A stretch of DNA of 64,000 nucleotides from Diogma glabrata (taxonomy: Eukaryota; Arthropoda; Insecta; Diptera; Cylindrotomidae): contig OY856188.1 of the NCBI GenBank assembly GCA_963693315.1, positions 186,717,487 to 186,781,486 of the forward strand, in the 5' to 3' direction. The first letter of the stretch is position 1. The number at the start of each line of letters is the position of its first letter. Positions 13,039 to 24,904 of the stretch are shown piece after piece. The notes under the pieces are model-generated. The model was not told where the DNA came from. It searched no databases and was given only the letters and a program-made list of their open reading frames with translations. Made by a program: the position numbers and the translations under genes.

Positions 13039-14099
13039 TTAAACTGCCTACAAAATGGAGACGTTTTTCGCTCAAGAAAAAATTTCAAATTTTTGACCGT
13101 CACTGACGGCAAAGGGGTTGACCAAAAAATCTAAAAAAATTACGAAATCTTATTCTAATGGAGTACTATCAATATCCAAAATTTGGGCAAAAACAAATTT
13201 TTAGTTGTTCCCGTTCACGTGGAATGCCTCATATATATAATTACTTACAAAACGCTCATCGAAATCTTATTTTATTATTAATTATATAAATCTACAACAA
13301 AACAAACCGCATTACTTTGTAAAAATGAGATTGGATATTCATACTTCTAGCTGACACTGACGAATTATTACTTGCTGTACCCACTAAACATTATGATCTA
13401 TTTTTTGAACGCATCTAATTATCGCAGAAAAAAATGCACAACAAACAAAACGACAAATTTAGGTTGGCTGGACAAATTTTATAAATGCTGTGCATTTTGC
13501 TGGACGGATACTGATGCTGTACAAGCAGTAAAAATGCTGTATAATAAAGCACAATGCTGTACGTATGGTCAGTTTAAATTAATTATATCAAAGTATGTAT
13601 ATTAAAAATATAATTTATTTTACTTTTAATTTACTACATCAAAAAGTAAATTTTAGAAACGCACAAATTTAAATTCGAAAATAACCACAAATTCAAAACA
13701 AAATTTTTCTGCTATGCGCATTTGAAGAAAAAAAAACAAATTGTTCTATCTACTGTTTCTATACAAGAAAAGCAGAGAATAAATCTGAGGATAGAACAAA
13801 AATCCTCGGATACAGTTTTTGTTCTATCGTGATTCATACAATACAAACGACGTTATATCTGAGGATATATCTTCTATTCGCATTCATACCTTCGTTCATG
13901 CCCTTAAATGTGTATATTTTCGTTATTTATTTCAACGTAAAATTAAAGTAAAGTAAGTGCCAGCTTCGTTACTCAGGTTTTCCAGCAGGAATTAAGTGTT
14001 GATTGGTAAACTTTAGTATATGACGTTACAACATCCCTTCCACGATATTGATTGCTTCTTTTATTTAAGCATATTTGAAAGAGGTATATGTCATTTTTA

Positions 14100-14546
14100 A
14101 TTTATTCTAAAATATATCTGAAGCTTTGGGGCGCGCGCACCAAAAACCCATTTTTATATGTGGTTCCGAAACAGAAATGTTTGCGGGGGTACGAGTGGTT
14201 CTACCTGCTCAGGTAGTTGTGGATGCAAGGGGGAATAGCTGTTGTTGAGGAATGGAATTAAATCTCACCCTTTTAATTGATACAGTAGTTTCAGCGTCGT
14301 ACGTTGCCTCGTTCCTGGGGAGGTAGAAGGAATAGAATAGGATGTGTTCGAAGGAGTAGAATGGACTTAAAAGTCGATGTTTCGTTTGCGCAGTTGAGAT
14401 TAATACTCGAAGTTTTAAGTTAAGCAGTAATCTTAAGATACTTCCTTAAATTAAGATTTTAATCTGTCGATGGAAACACGAATGTGTTGATCTTTAAGGT
14501 CAATAAAGACATTTTTATCATCGCGGCTAATGACTGGCTAAAGCTT
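14100..14546 (-). pseudogene. 3' end of decayed gypsy pol (integrase tail)
   Basis: On the minus strand, 14530-14460 encodes DKNVFIDLKDQHIRVSID, the extreme C-terminus of a 17.6/gypsy-type Pol. Stops follow in a degenerate tail and 3' region to about 14100. It is the continuation of the minus-strand pol at 19596-22500, separated from it by the 5 kb insertion at 14547-19595. Bases 13904-14099 show nothing recognisable. Confidence 0.65.
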
Positions 14547-15336
14547 TGGTTTCCTAGGATAGCGGTGCCGCTATATAGCGGACGTAATAAAAAAAGTAGC
14601 GGTGGACGTAAAATGACGGCCGTAATAGCGGTGATGAAAGGTGGAATGTTAGAACAACGTAATATTACATTGGAGAACTGAATTTTTTTTATTATAGGTT
14701 AAATAAACATGTACCGCAATTTTTATTTTTAATTTTTTTTCGAATTTTATAAATATTTGTTGATATTTTTAAATAAATTATAGTAACGTCACATTTAAAT
14801 ATAAGCCTTAAGCCCTTATTTATGAAATTTTTCCAGTTTGTAGCGTTTTATTAGTGCTCTACATAAAACTTGATTTCAACAGCTAATTTTATCAAGAGGA
14901 ACTAACATAATTAGTTCATTTCATATTCTTTTCGTTTTTTTATTCATTACTGAATTGTTCTTAGTCATAGATATGGTTTTAGTTGTTTTTTTTAATCATG
15001 ATGTTTTGTATGACTTCAAATTATTTTACCATTTGAATTAATTAAACTTGTTTATTCATAATATATATAATTATGTTATGTCTAATGTAATTTATAATTA
15101 CGGGCCGATTGTATGAACAAGAATGGATAGAAAAAAATCCGAGGATAAAATTCTATCTTCATCCGAGGATTCTTTTTTTCGTCAATTGTATGAACACGGA
15201 TAGATTAATTTTTATTTTTGTTTTTATTGCAGTTTATAGCATTTTTTATAAGTCGCAATACTTTTTCTTTTACTTTTCTATTGAATAAATTTATGTGGTT
15301 TTCTTTTCACTTTTCTAAATCAATTTATAAATTCGG

Positions 15337-16105
15337 GAGTGCGTTCGAGAACTTAATGAGATCTCATTTTCATTAAATATTTAATGAACCAATCAAAAAA
15401 CGCGATGTTCATTTAGTATTCGAACGAATTTCATTTAATGTATATAATGTCAAAGTTGTAAAATTTTGACACTTCTATGAATAAATAAACGAAATGTTGG
15501 ATTATAAAAGTTATAATCAAATTAAAATCTTACTCCCTGTTAATGCATTATTTTTCAATTACTTCCGTCGTAATTAAATTTATTTTAAAAATTTTCAAAA
15601 ACAAATTCAATTTAAGGTTATAACTAACTCGAAAACTTTAAGGAATCTGCAGTTTGAGACTGGTGATAGAATTGGTTGCAAAAACTTATTAAATAATTTT
15701 ATTTTCAATCGTTAAATGTAATTGGTAATAGGAGCTGTTGTATCTCTCACTAATTTCAAAATTTTCATCCATTTTGATTATATTTTTCAATTACGAAATA
15801 ATTATTATATATAAAATTAATTCCTTTATTAATACAATTAATTCGTAATACCTAATTTGCTAAATTACTTAAAAATTATAAAACAAAATTTTACGGTTTT
15901 CGATTTGAAATTTTTTTGAATAAAAAACTTCATTAAAACTTAAATATGCTATTTACTGCATTTAAAATTAAATGAAAAGAGGCGTGGTTTCATTAAATGA
16001 AAATTTAAATGAAATCGGGTTTTCAAGTTCTCGAACGCTGTCATCTGTCATTCATTAAATGATTCATTAAATGGTTAATATCTCATTTAGTAATCGAACG
16101 CACTC
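15337..16105. mobile_element. Nested MITE with GAGTGCGTTCGA ends
   Basis: GAGTGCGTTCGA at the left matches TCGAACGCACTC at the right (16094-16105), with CGG directly outside both ends. The AT-rich interior is rich in TTAATGA/TCATTAA motifs and has no frame. It interrupts copy 2 of the GGGCCGATTG element, so it is the innermost layer of this nest. Confidence 0.7.
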
Positions 16106-16534
16106 CGGGTCTGAAAAGAACAAAAAACAAAAGTTGATGTGAAATGTGTTTGAATTATGGTGCTATTACACACAAATTAAATTCAGTTGCTATTGACGAC
16201 TGGTAAAGTGATAACAGTGCACTCTCTTTGCAAAATTTAAAAACTATTTAATGAAATCAAAATTCAAACGAACAGTAAGTAAATATTAAAATTTATTCTT
16301 TTTGATTTGTTTTGGATTAATAATTTAAAAAATATGAATATAAAAGATTTAAATTGAAGTAACAATTAAAATTTTTTAGGTTTTCTTCTCGAGTCTGCCA
16401 CTATATGCAACATTTTAAAACTTTTGCTAAAACTGCACACAATCGGTAAAATAATTTTTAGCACATCTTGAGGAGATATTAAATAGTATAGCGGTTTGTA
16501 TATTGTTCATATTCATCTTTATTCGACACATTGT

Positions 16535-17281
16535 CTATATTATACTGTTATACTTTTTAGACAACCCAATATTATAGGGCTCTTCTGACCTTATTAATAA
16601 ACAGCACTTATGTAACCGTTCTAACAAAGTTAGAGTTGGAATTCCAGTCATGGAATTTAATTTTTCGTCAGTATCAATAAGGAACGGTAGTTTATTAAGT
16701 TTTTCTGTTTCACCATTAATTTCCACAGATACGCCGCGCTCGTGAATGTTGAATTGAGTACCTATGCAAAATTGTTGTTTGGGTGGCACCCTTCATCATC
16801 CTTGCTGTTAGTAGGATAAATATTTCCAAAGCCATCTTCTGTTCTACTGGACGTATCAATTGATAAACTAAAAAATAAAATATAAGTACATACAAGATTT
16901 ATAATTATACATTTATTTTCAAAATTGTACATACTTGCTCATTATATTTAACCTGAGTTTTCTTGCCTTTGGATTCCTCGTCATTATGCTTGATTGTGGT
17001 AAATTTCTGATGGAAAAGCATTTGATGTGATGCCCTTTTTCGTATATGTTCGCCCGTGGTAATGGAATTAGAATCTGTTCTTTCTTGCTACAGAACACAA
17101 AGTTTTTGCGAATCTTTTTTCCCATCCTTATTACATTTTTCCATTCATTTAATGTTATTTTATTTAACATGACCTTACGGGGAATATGATGCATGGACAC
17201 GCCGTCAATATCATATGTTTTGCACTGTGGTACGACACTAATAGCGACCCAAATATTTCGCAGTTTTACGATCACTTTCCA
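16535..17281 (-). pseudogene. THAP-domain/DDE4-like transposase remnant
   Basis: Two minus-strand frames. The first (17275-16919) has VPQCKTYDIDGVSMHHIP, then LNEWKNVIRMGKK and FVFCSKK, matching the spacing of a THAP zinc finger (C...C...H-x-P...W...C). The first Cys of the C-x-V-P-x-C signature and the final His appear lost. The second (16789-16535) contains LNSMTGIPTLTLLERL, resembling the segment before the DDE4 catalytic core. No catalytic triad was found; the rest is missing. This is the only coding trace in the surrounding element. Confidence 0.5.
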
Positions 17282-19595
17282 TTTTGCTATTAAAAATTAT
17301 AAAATTGCGATCAAATTATAATAGATAATAGTGTTGTAACTTACATTTGAATAAATAAATACACCAAGTGTTGCACAAATTTTAAAAATATTAAATTTAA
17401 TATGGTTTAAATATTTTTGTGAGTAAAAATATATGGTATTTGACATATGTTTACAATTTGATTTATTTAACTTGTTTAACATAAAATCCGCTAGAGCACA
17501 TGGTGTATGTCGTCAATCATCAACTTTTCAGATGATAGTATTTATTATTTTTGACTGTAGATGGCGAAAAGATCAAAAACTGCAAGAAAGTACAAATAAC
17601 TTTACGAAGTAATAATAATTTTTAAACAACAATTTCTTAAAAAATCATTAGTTATTTAGTATTAATATTATATTATATAATCGATTATATCTAAATTAGT
17701 CGTATATAAATTGTAAATAAATTATATACTGTAAAAGCAAATGAAATGTCAAAATGGCGACACCACATTATAGAGCAATTGTTGTAGCTTGTACAATAAG
17801 AAAATGCGCTAAGATTTGAAAAAAAAATGTGAATCGAAAATACGTAAAGAAAACGTAAAATTTTTACATTAAAATCTTGAAAATATGTATTCAATCATTT
17901 TATACCTAATATAATATAATTTTTATTATGATTTTAATATGAAAATCAATTAATGTGATAATCGGTTTTAAACCGGTTGAATTTGCAGATGAAATCATCT
18001 GACGATTTTGTAGCAGTAATTGGTAAACCAAATAATTTTTCAAAAAGTAGCAACTGGCTATCAGCTAACTTTTCTTGCAGTTTTTATATCTATCTCGCGC
18101 ATGCTATCCCTCTTTTTCTCATACAAAATATTTTTCATCAACTTTTCAGATTATGGTAACTGCAAAATTGATTATGGCAGCTGAATTTAATTTGTGTGTA
18201 ATAGCACCATTAGTGATATTTAAATGGCGGTTGTCTACTTTTAAATTTGAACAATTTTGTATAATAGCATATTCTGCAATTGCGTATTGAAATATTTATA
18301 AAAGATTCAATTAATTTGTAAATAAAATAATTTTGTTTTATTTATTCATATTTGTTTTCAATTTAAATTACTTCACTTTAGAGAAAGGTGTCTTCGTTTT
18401 TTTCTATGATGCATCTTTTTTCATCTGCCCATGGAGTTTTAGAGTTTTTTTTTTATTTATTAGGAGTTATTTTATTAAATGTTAGTTACATTATTGTATA
18501 TATATAATATAAAACACAATAATTAATTCTTCAAAATTAAACAATTTATAGTAGATCTACAGTAGAATATAAAAATTGTCGTTAACAAAAAGTTTACTTT
18601 TTAAATTTTCTTTGTTGAAATTAGTAATGTCAAAAAAATTTACGAAAAAATGCACATTTTTTTTGGATGTAAATCGAAAAGAAAACTGATTTTTTTGCGT
18701 GAATAGAACAAAATTTTTGATTTACATCAACTTTTTTTGATGGATTTGGTTGAAAAGAATTCGAAATTAATTATAAATTTAAAAACATTATTTCAAAATT
18801 GAAATTGAATATATTAAAAATATATTAAAAATATTATTTTATTTACTATTAATTTATATCAAAAAACAAATTTTTGAAACGCAGAAATAATTTATATCAA
18901 AAAACAAATTTTTGAAACGCAGAAATTTAAATTCAAAAATAACCACAAATTCAAAACAAAACTTTTCTGCTATACGCATGTCAAGAAAAAAAAAACAAAT
19001 TGTTTTATCCTTTGTTTTATAGAAGAAAAATAGAAGATAGATCAAAGGATAGATCAACAATCATCGGATAGATTTTTTAATCTATCCTGATTCGTACAAT
19101 ACAAACGACGATTAATCCGAGGATTTATCTTCTATTCGCATTCATATGTACAATCGGCCCTACATGTCTAATGTAATTATACTTGAAAATTCCTTTCATA
19201 CTAATTTTAAAACTAAATTTTATTTGTTTGAAGTTTCTTTATATTATGTAGTTCATTTATTTAAAAACATAACAAGATTCAACACAATGAAATGTAAAAA
19301 AGGATCATAAATATTATATTTATAAAACATTATTTATAAAAGTCCTAAATCAAATTTAAACGTCATAGACCAACGGAAAATATTTCAAAAGTTCACCGCT
19401 ATTTTTCGGAAAAAACGTTCAACAAGTATTTGTCAACGTAATGACGGCCGTAATCTAAATAGCGGCACCGCTTTTTGACGTTGAAGTCGCTCTAGGAAGC
19501 CACCATCATTTAATTTGTATATACAACGTTTTTATGACGTCATCCACCGCTATATTACGTCCGCTATATAGCGGCACCGCTATCCTAGGAAACCA

Positions 19596-22500
19596 TTACT
19601 TTAGGGATCTTCGCTGATGCTTGGCGCGAAGTACTTACTAAGTCTGTACGGAAGAAGACATGCGATCAAGACTCGAGAGCTTTGGAAATGAAAACTTTAG
19701 GAGAAGTGTGTCATGAAGCATTTGAGGGACGGGTAAAGTGTTGTTTTAGTTGTGAAACGAAATCGGACTGAGGAGTGGAGTTAGAATTTTGGCTAAAGAA
19801 TTCTACATGAAGACGTATATATGTTAGTAACGTATAGACTAGCTCTAAGCGATGAAGATCGAAAGTCTTCACGGAAAGAGCATTATAATAATATTGACAG
19901 TAGAATACGTCCAGTTCGTCCGGTGAGAAGTCACGATAGCAGTTTTGAGGGTTTGGTGCCAACGTTCGATGAGTTCGATACATTTAGGATAGTTACTTGT
20001 AGTTCGTTTACCTTCGAAACCGATAAGTTAAGACAACTCACTGAAAAGATTCTATTCGAATTGGAAGATCAGTGATCAGTGACGATTACTAAAGGTATTC
20101 CGAAACGAGAAATAAAATTGGAATAAAGAGCTGACGCTACCGTTTCAACAGTGCTATTCAAGATAGGAATGACTTCAGGGCCGCGAGTTTAGCAGTCAAT
20201 AATTACCCAAACGAGAGATTTTTGGCTTTTTGCAAGCCAGACAGATCTGTTCCATTACATCCTTCTTAACGGATGGCCAAATGACTTTATCAGTAAAAAG
20301 TTTGATAGAATTTGAACCTCTGGTTGGGATAAATTATGAAAACTGTCAAAGATAGTTTGGCGAAATTAATTTGGAATAAATGGGCGAATATTGCTTGTGG
20401 AAGTATCACATAAAAGAGTTTTTGAAGATTGCCCTAGTGATACTGGCATTGTTCGGAATTTGAATGTGGGACTAGTGTCCAATAATTCCTTCAGTTCGAG
20501 ATCATTGAACTAAGGCTCAGCAATTTCAGAATTGATATTGCTCAACACGAGGAAGTGTGTTGGCAGCTACATTATCTATTCCAGAGATATGACGTATATC
20601 AGTCGTGAATTGACTTATCAAATCTAAATGTCTGAATTGGCGAGGACTTGCTTTGACAGGGTTCTGCGAAAAGCGTAGATAAGAGGGTGAAATAATCAGT
20701 GAAGAGGGTGAAGAGTCTACCTTCAAAGAGATATAAAAATGTTTGAAAGCAGCATAAGCTGATAAGAGTTCAGTCATAAGCGCTGTATTTTGGTTACGGC
20801 TGGTTAAGTCGTACAGAGAAGAAGCTAAGTGGTGTAAAACAAACGTTAATTGTTTGTTGGACAAAGGTGCCAAGTGCCTTGTTGGAAGCGTTGACCATTA
20901 TGGCAAGTTGAGAGGAGCGTGAGGGATGGGTCAGAATTGTCGCCTCACTACGTTGCAGCTTGCATAAATTGAAGGCTGGAATAGCGTCTCCAGACCATTG
21001 AATGACACGCTTTTCATTTTATTTAGAACCTCATAGATTGGCTCGATTGCCATTAGCGTGAGGAATGAATATACGGTTGAAGTTTATCGTTCCAAGAAAG
21101 CGGCGGCGTTGCAAAGCCGTTTCAGGGCGATCGTAGCGATTAATAGCATCGACACATTCAGGAGTTGGTTTGATTCCAGTTGAATCAATCAAATGTCCGA
21201 GGAAGTCAACGTTAGTTTTAGGAAAGTCAATTGTAGATAAAAATTTGCATCCTTGAAGTTTGTGCAAAAGAATGTGTGGAATGGCCTTACTCTAAATTCG
21301 ATCAACACAATTCCCAATCTCCTTCTGAGTTCGATCACTGATTAGTAAACCGGGTTTTATTAAGTATTCAACTCCTTAATTGTTCCACAACAATAGGAAA
21401 CAATATTCATAACTATAATATTCTTTCAACAGTTTCAGAAACTCCAACGGTTGATTGTAGAAATTTCCAGTAACACAACGTTCAAAATAATGCACAAAAT
21501 ATTTCCTCTCAAAAACACTTAAAACTTTATTTACAAAAACTAATTTAAAAGTAACGTCAATTAACACGGTTTTTATACACGGTACAACGTGTTTACAACT
21601 GTTTACGAACTAAAATTCACATAAACTATTTCCAATTATCGCACTTTTTACATCATACATCTTAGGTTAAAATAAAACTATATCAAATTCGCAAGGGACA
21701 GCTCCTTATATAAGATTCTGCATAATTCGATAAATCTCGATTATTCGAGGTCCCTTAAAAACCTTGAGAAAATATTAGAATCTTTTACGTTATGTTGATT
21801 TGATTCATAGAGTAATTTAATTGTGTTTCATGTTGACCCTTTTTCTAAGAAAAGAATGTGACCTTGTTTTATTTTTGAAATATTGTGTATCGTAAATTGA
21901 AGTTGAATGTTTTGTATTTTATTTCGTTTATGTAGAATCGTTACAATATTTATCAGGAATATTGATTTTATTAAGAGAACGGCAGTGATCGCAAGGTGAA
22001 TTGTTGATCTTCTGTTCAACAAGATGAAGAGGACCAATGACTCTTAGACGGTCATCAAATGCCGTAAGACAACATTAAGTTAAATTCCGTCTTTGCTCAG
22101 GCCAGTTTGTCTGGAGCTAGTCGACGATGTTTACATGAAAAAGAAGACCCATGTGTTTCAATAACGTGAGTCACGTTATGTTTGACAGGTTTAGTTAGAT
22201 CATTTTTGGACGTTAAGTCCTTAAAGTTTTTGAGAATATTGAGAATTTCGGTATTTACTGAATCGTTGATCAATGTGAGAGATGGTGCTTGGGACGTGGA
22301 GAGTTTAGCCAATGTGAATAGTGATGTTTGGATCGACAAGACGTCGGTTTTTATGTCCACTAACAGGCCGTATTTATTTAGGAAATCAGCTCCAAGAATG
22401 GGAATGGCAACATCGGATATTATTATTGATGATTTACTGAGTACTAGAAAAATTGGTTACCATCAATTCCTTCAGCAATTCACTCGTTTAGAAAGCGGCT
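19596..22500 (-). pseudogene. Decayed Ty3/gypsy pol (17.6-like lineage)
   Basis: Minus-strand fragments in collinear order. Protease end ILGADFLNKYGLLVD (about 22410-22360) and the pre-RT segment (VKHNVTHVIETHG, HRRLAPDKL) at 22200-22097. RT end VDFLGHLIDSTGIKPTPE at 21267-21031. RNase H end SPRQFRHLDLISQFT and TDIRHISGIDN at 20650-20526. Integrase C-terminal part (LELVY, EFFSQNS) at 19983-19711. Stops and frameshifts throughout make it non-functional. It is interrupted by an LTR (21283-21945) and continues beyond the 14547-19595 transposon at 14100-14546. Lineage differs from the element at the window start. Confidence 0.75.
21283..21945 (-). mobile_element. Solo-type LTR inserted in the gypsy pol
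   Basis: On the minus strand it starts TGTAACG (end near 21937) and runs to about 21283, aligning along most of its length with the LTR at 3195-3881. Shared landmarks include the region around CAATTCCCAATCTC, GATCACTGATTAGTAA and TTATTAAGTATTCAAC on the plus strand. RT sequence lies on both sides. Exact ends and target duplication are not certain. Confidence 0.7.
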
Positions 22501-22689
22501 AATGTAATACAGGCAACTGTTTTCTTTTTTCACCAGGAGGGACTAATTTTTGTTTGGCTGATTTACAATAATAAAAAATTACAATCCGTATAACGCAATG
22601 CCGTGCGTACTTAAGCTGTTTGTTATTTATTATTTCTTGGAATTATTATATTGTGAAACTATTTATTATTGTGGAACTGGAAGATATCG

Positions 22690-22985
22690 CCACAGTCTAG
22701 CTTGACCAACCTTGATGTATCTACGATATGCAGGCTCAGAGCAGTTGCAGATGTGTTCCATTATTCCGCTCTGTAAGTTTCAGAATCTGGGTCTGTCAGA
22801 AGCAGTAAAACTTGGCTTGTTAAGATATTGTGGTTTAAGAGGAAAGGCGAGGCAGCTGACTAGAAATTTTTTAGAGTGCTCCACACCTAATCCTCTCAAA
22901 TTGCCATTCCACTACGGTGCATCTCTAGTGATATTAGACTTAGTAATTCAGGTGGTATGCTTCATTGGTCATTTCACATATTATT
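22690..22985 (-). pseudogene. LINE ORF2 C-terminal (RNase H/tail) remnant
   Basis: On the minus strand a broken frame reads LGVEHSKKFLVSCL, then FTASDRPRF and MEHICNCSEPAYRRY. This resembles the tail of R1/LOA/jockey-type ORF2 proteins, where a Cys-containing EHI-L-C motif follows the RNase H region. Stops interrupt it. DNA at 22501-22689 and 22986-23225 holds nothing recognisable. Confidence 0.4.
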
Positions 22986-23225
22986 TTGAAGATGTGATAT
23001 GAACAGATCCCAATCGGTCATTTTGAGGTTTCTAGAGTGGAAAGTACTCTCTGGTCGGTGCTCCATGTTGAATCATAAGTATGCATTGTAGGTCATATCA
23101 AATTTCGCCGACTGCCGAGACATGTTACTGTTACATGTTTACTACAATTGTTACTTATTGTGAAGTCCAAGGGTATTCGTCTGGAATTTCTTGTGTCATT
23201 TGTCTCCTCTTTTTACCTAAATGAG

Positions 23226-23498
23226 CTAATCGAATTTCAGAAGGGTGGCTGAATAGTTCTCGGTAGCGATGGACTCTTTGATACGCTTGGCGGCAGCACT
23301 GAAGGAATTGGCGGTGTTGCATAACGGCGGATGAGACTGATGACTGGCATAGAACCTATGCTGTTCAATACCGCTTGTGAATCCTTGCGATGTGTGTATT
23401 TCCGCCTGGACATAATCTTCAAAACCACCTCCTTTGGTATGCAACCTTTGAAAAGGACAAAGCCACAAACTTTGGTCGCTTCCTCTGTAGTGTAGCAT
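23226..23498 (-). CDS. Unrecognised 90-codon open frame
   Basis: Open frame downstream of DPH5 on the same strand, ending MLHYRG...TLLKFD. It has no domain I recognise. Composition (KGGGFEDYVQAEIHTSQGF) looks protein-like rather than low-complexity. A second frame overlaps it. It might be a host exon, a retrotransposon fragment or chance. No splice partners were found. Confidence 0.2.
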   Translation of the reverse strand: MLHYRGSDQSLWLCPFQRLHTKGGGFEDYVQAEIHTSQGFTSGIEQHRFYASHQSHPPLCNTANSFSAAAKRIKESIATENYSATLLKFD

Positions 23499-23543
23499 AA
23501 TTAGATAAATTCAAAGCTCTTTATATAAATAAAAAAAACTTGT

Positions 23544-24447
23544 TTACTCAAATTTTATTTCTTTATTTATAACAAATTGTTCTAAATAATCAATTTCGAG
23601 TGGATGTAACTTCTGAGCAGGAATAACGAGTGAATGAAGAGGTGGTCCCATATCAGTATTTTGCATTTGTTCAAATGTGGCCACAATAATCTGCTGTGTA
23701 TCATGACCAACACGTACAACTCCTACACATAAACTGTTTTCATTATATGCTAAATCCTCTTCTTTGACACCATTCTGTCGTTTTTTTACAATTATTTGTA
23801 AAAGTTGGTCTATTGCTTCACTAACACTCATAAATCTTGGAGGTTGATATTCTCGTTTCTTTTTCATTAAAGACTCTAATGTTGGTTCTTTTACACGAAT
23901 ATCTAATAAACATAATGTATGCAGATTATGCTGTCGATTTATTTTTATTTTATCATAAAAACTGTCGGGTTGCCATGTATCACTCCAATATGGAATCGAG
24001 ATTATTTCACCAAATGTGTATAACTGTAGCCCACAACAACCAACTGCATTTAAAATCGATGCATTATGTACAACTTTATACTTAATACTTCGTTCTTGTG
24101 CTCTTAGTATTAAATCAGTATGAGTGGTTGCACCAAAGGGATCACCAACCACTAAAAATGCGACATTTATTGTGTCAGCATTGGCTAATATTTCATCGGC
24201 ACCTTGTTCCACTAATTCACGATCAGCTAGAATCAATTTTCTTCCATAGAACTCTTCCTAGAAAACGATAAAAATTAGAAAAACTGCTTAATAAATCTTC
24301 AGGTCTCCCTACCAAAACATCTTTTCCGCATGTTAATATTGATGTATAAGCTTCCAGGTAAACTCGTTCACATGTTTTTATAATTTCTAATCCTTTAACT
24401 GTTACATCTTTAGGATCCCCAAGGCCCAACCCAATTATATAAAACAT
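23544..24447 (-). CDS. DPH5: Diphthine methyl ester synthase (DPH5)
   Basis: SAM-dependent methyltransferase that methylates the modified histidine of elongation factor 2 in the cytosol during diphthamide synthesis. Two exons, 24447-24313 and 24257-23544, are joined across a 55-bp intron with GT-AG ends, giving 282 aa, the usual family length. Visible motifs: N-terminal [23 protein letters not shown], the [13 protein letters not shown]-binding loop, [17 protein letters not shown] and [10 protein letters not shown]. The ATG is unambiguous and conserved (MFY-IGLGLGD). It is divergent from the TTL-family gene with 457 bp between start codons. Confidence 0.95.
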
Positions 24448-24904
24448 TATTTAAATATTAAAATTAAACACAACAAACAAACACTTCAAATATACAATAC
24501 AAATTGTCAAAACCACATGCATATGTCAATAAAAGAAGTGAAGTAGGATTATTTTTCGTATTGTATAAGACAGTAGAATTCCACTATTCCGTTAACAGCT
24601 GATTTGCAAAATTCGAGTCACGTCAGGTAAAAAGATGTCATATGACACGACGAAGAAGAATTTGTTTTTGATTTACCAAAACAGATATGGCATTGAAAGT
24701 GTCATCACATAAATCAATCTCATAGATTTGAAAAGAAAATTAAAACAGTTGATTTATGAATAAAATTGTAATGTTTATTTAAATGCTATAACTAATATCG
24801 AAAAGCTAATTCAACTCATAATATATTTTAAAGAATTTTTGAACGTTTATTTCAATAATTAAATAATACTAGTGTGACCTATTTTAAATAGATATTTTTA
24901 TAAA
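24448..24904. promoter_or_regulatory. Shared intergenic region of divergent DPH5 and TTLL genes
   Basis: 457 bp between two divergent start codons, AT-rich, without recognisable transposon or TATA arrangement. Both promoters must lie here or overlap. No clear RFX X-box was seen. Confidence 0.4.

Larger units (their letters stand above)
10899..13903. mobile_element. DNA transposon with GGGCCGATTGTA end (copy 1, non-autonomous)
   Basis: The left end GGGCCGATTGTATGAA with the following GGATAGAAAAAAATCCGAG matches the left end of the element at 15102. The right ~300 bp (13620-13903) matches the right end of that element, including the GAGGAT...CTTCTATTCGCATTCATA string. The extreme right terminus has diverged, so the boundary is approximate. 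It carries a 23-bp-arm palindrome (10965-11047) and a MITE (12354-13038). No transposase frame was recognised inside. The small frames at 11433-11718 and 13372-13605 have no recognisable domain. Confidence 0.6.
15102..19160. mobile_element. THAP/DDE-type DNA transposon, degenerate (copy 2)
   Basis: Ends GGGCCGATTGTA and TACAATCGGCCC form a 12-bp TIR, flanked by TAC on both sides (15099-15101, 19161-19163), a 3-bp target duplication. It carries remnants of a THAP-domain transposase on the minus strand (16535-17281) and an inserted 0.77 kb MITE. A local tandem duplication of about 50 bp lies at 18848-18928. A 3-bp duplication and DDE4-like frame suggest the PIF/Harbinger group, but this is inference. 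Confidence 0.7.
14547..19595. mobile_element. Outer TIR transposon, 42-bp perfect terminal repeats
   Basis: The left end GGTTTCCTAGGATAGCGGTG and its continuation to 14589 is repeated exactly in inverse at 19553-19594. The termini contain a self-complementary GCGGTGCCGCTATATAGCGG. Sub-terminal GACGGCCGTAAT also occurs on both sides. Only about 990 bp belongs to this element; the rest is the nested element at 15102-19160. No transposase of its own is visible, so it looks non-autonomous. It splits a minus-strand gypsy integrase frame. The flanks share only an imperfect 8-bp match, so the superfamily is open. Confidence 0.85.

Noticed and set aside
17500..18300. Short frames inside the THAP element as extra transposase exons
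   Set aside because: None shows a catalytic motif or agrees in phase with the THAP remnant.
24223..24312. Extension of the DPH5 first frame past DVL into VGRPEDLL
   Set aside because: It is the 55-bp intron read through; splicing restores the conserved EEFYGRK continuation.
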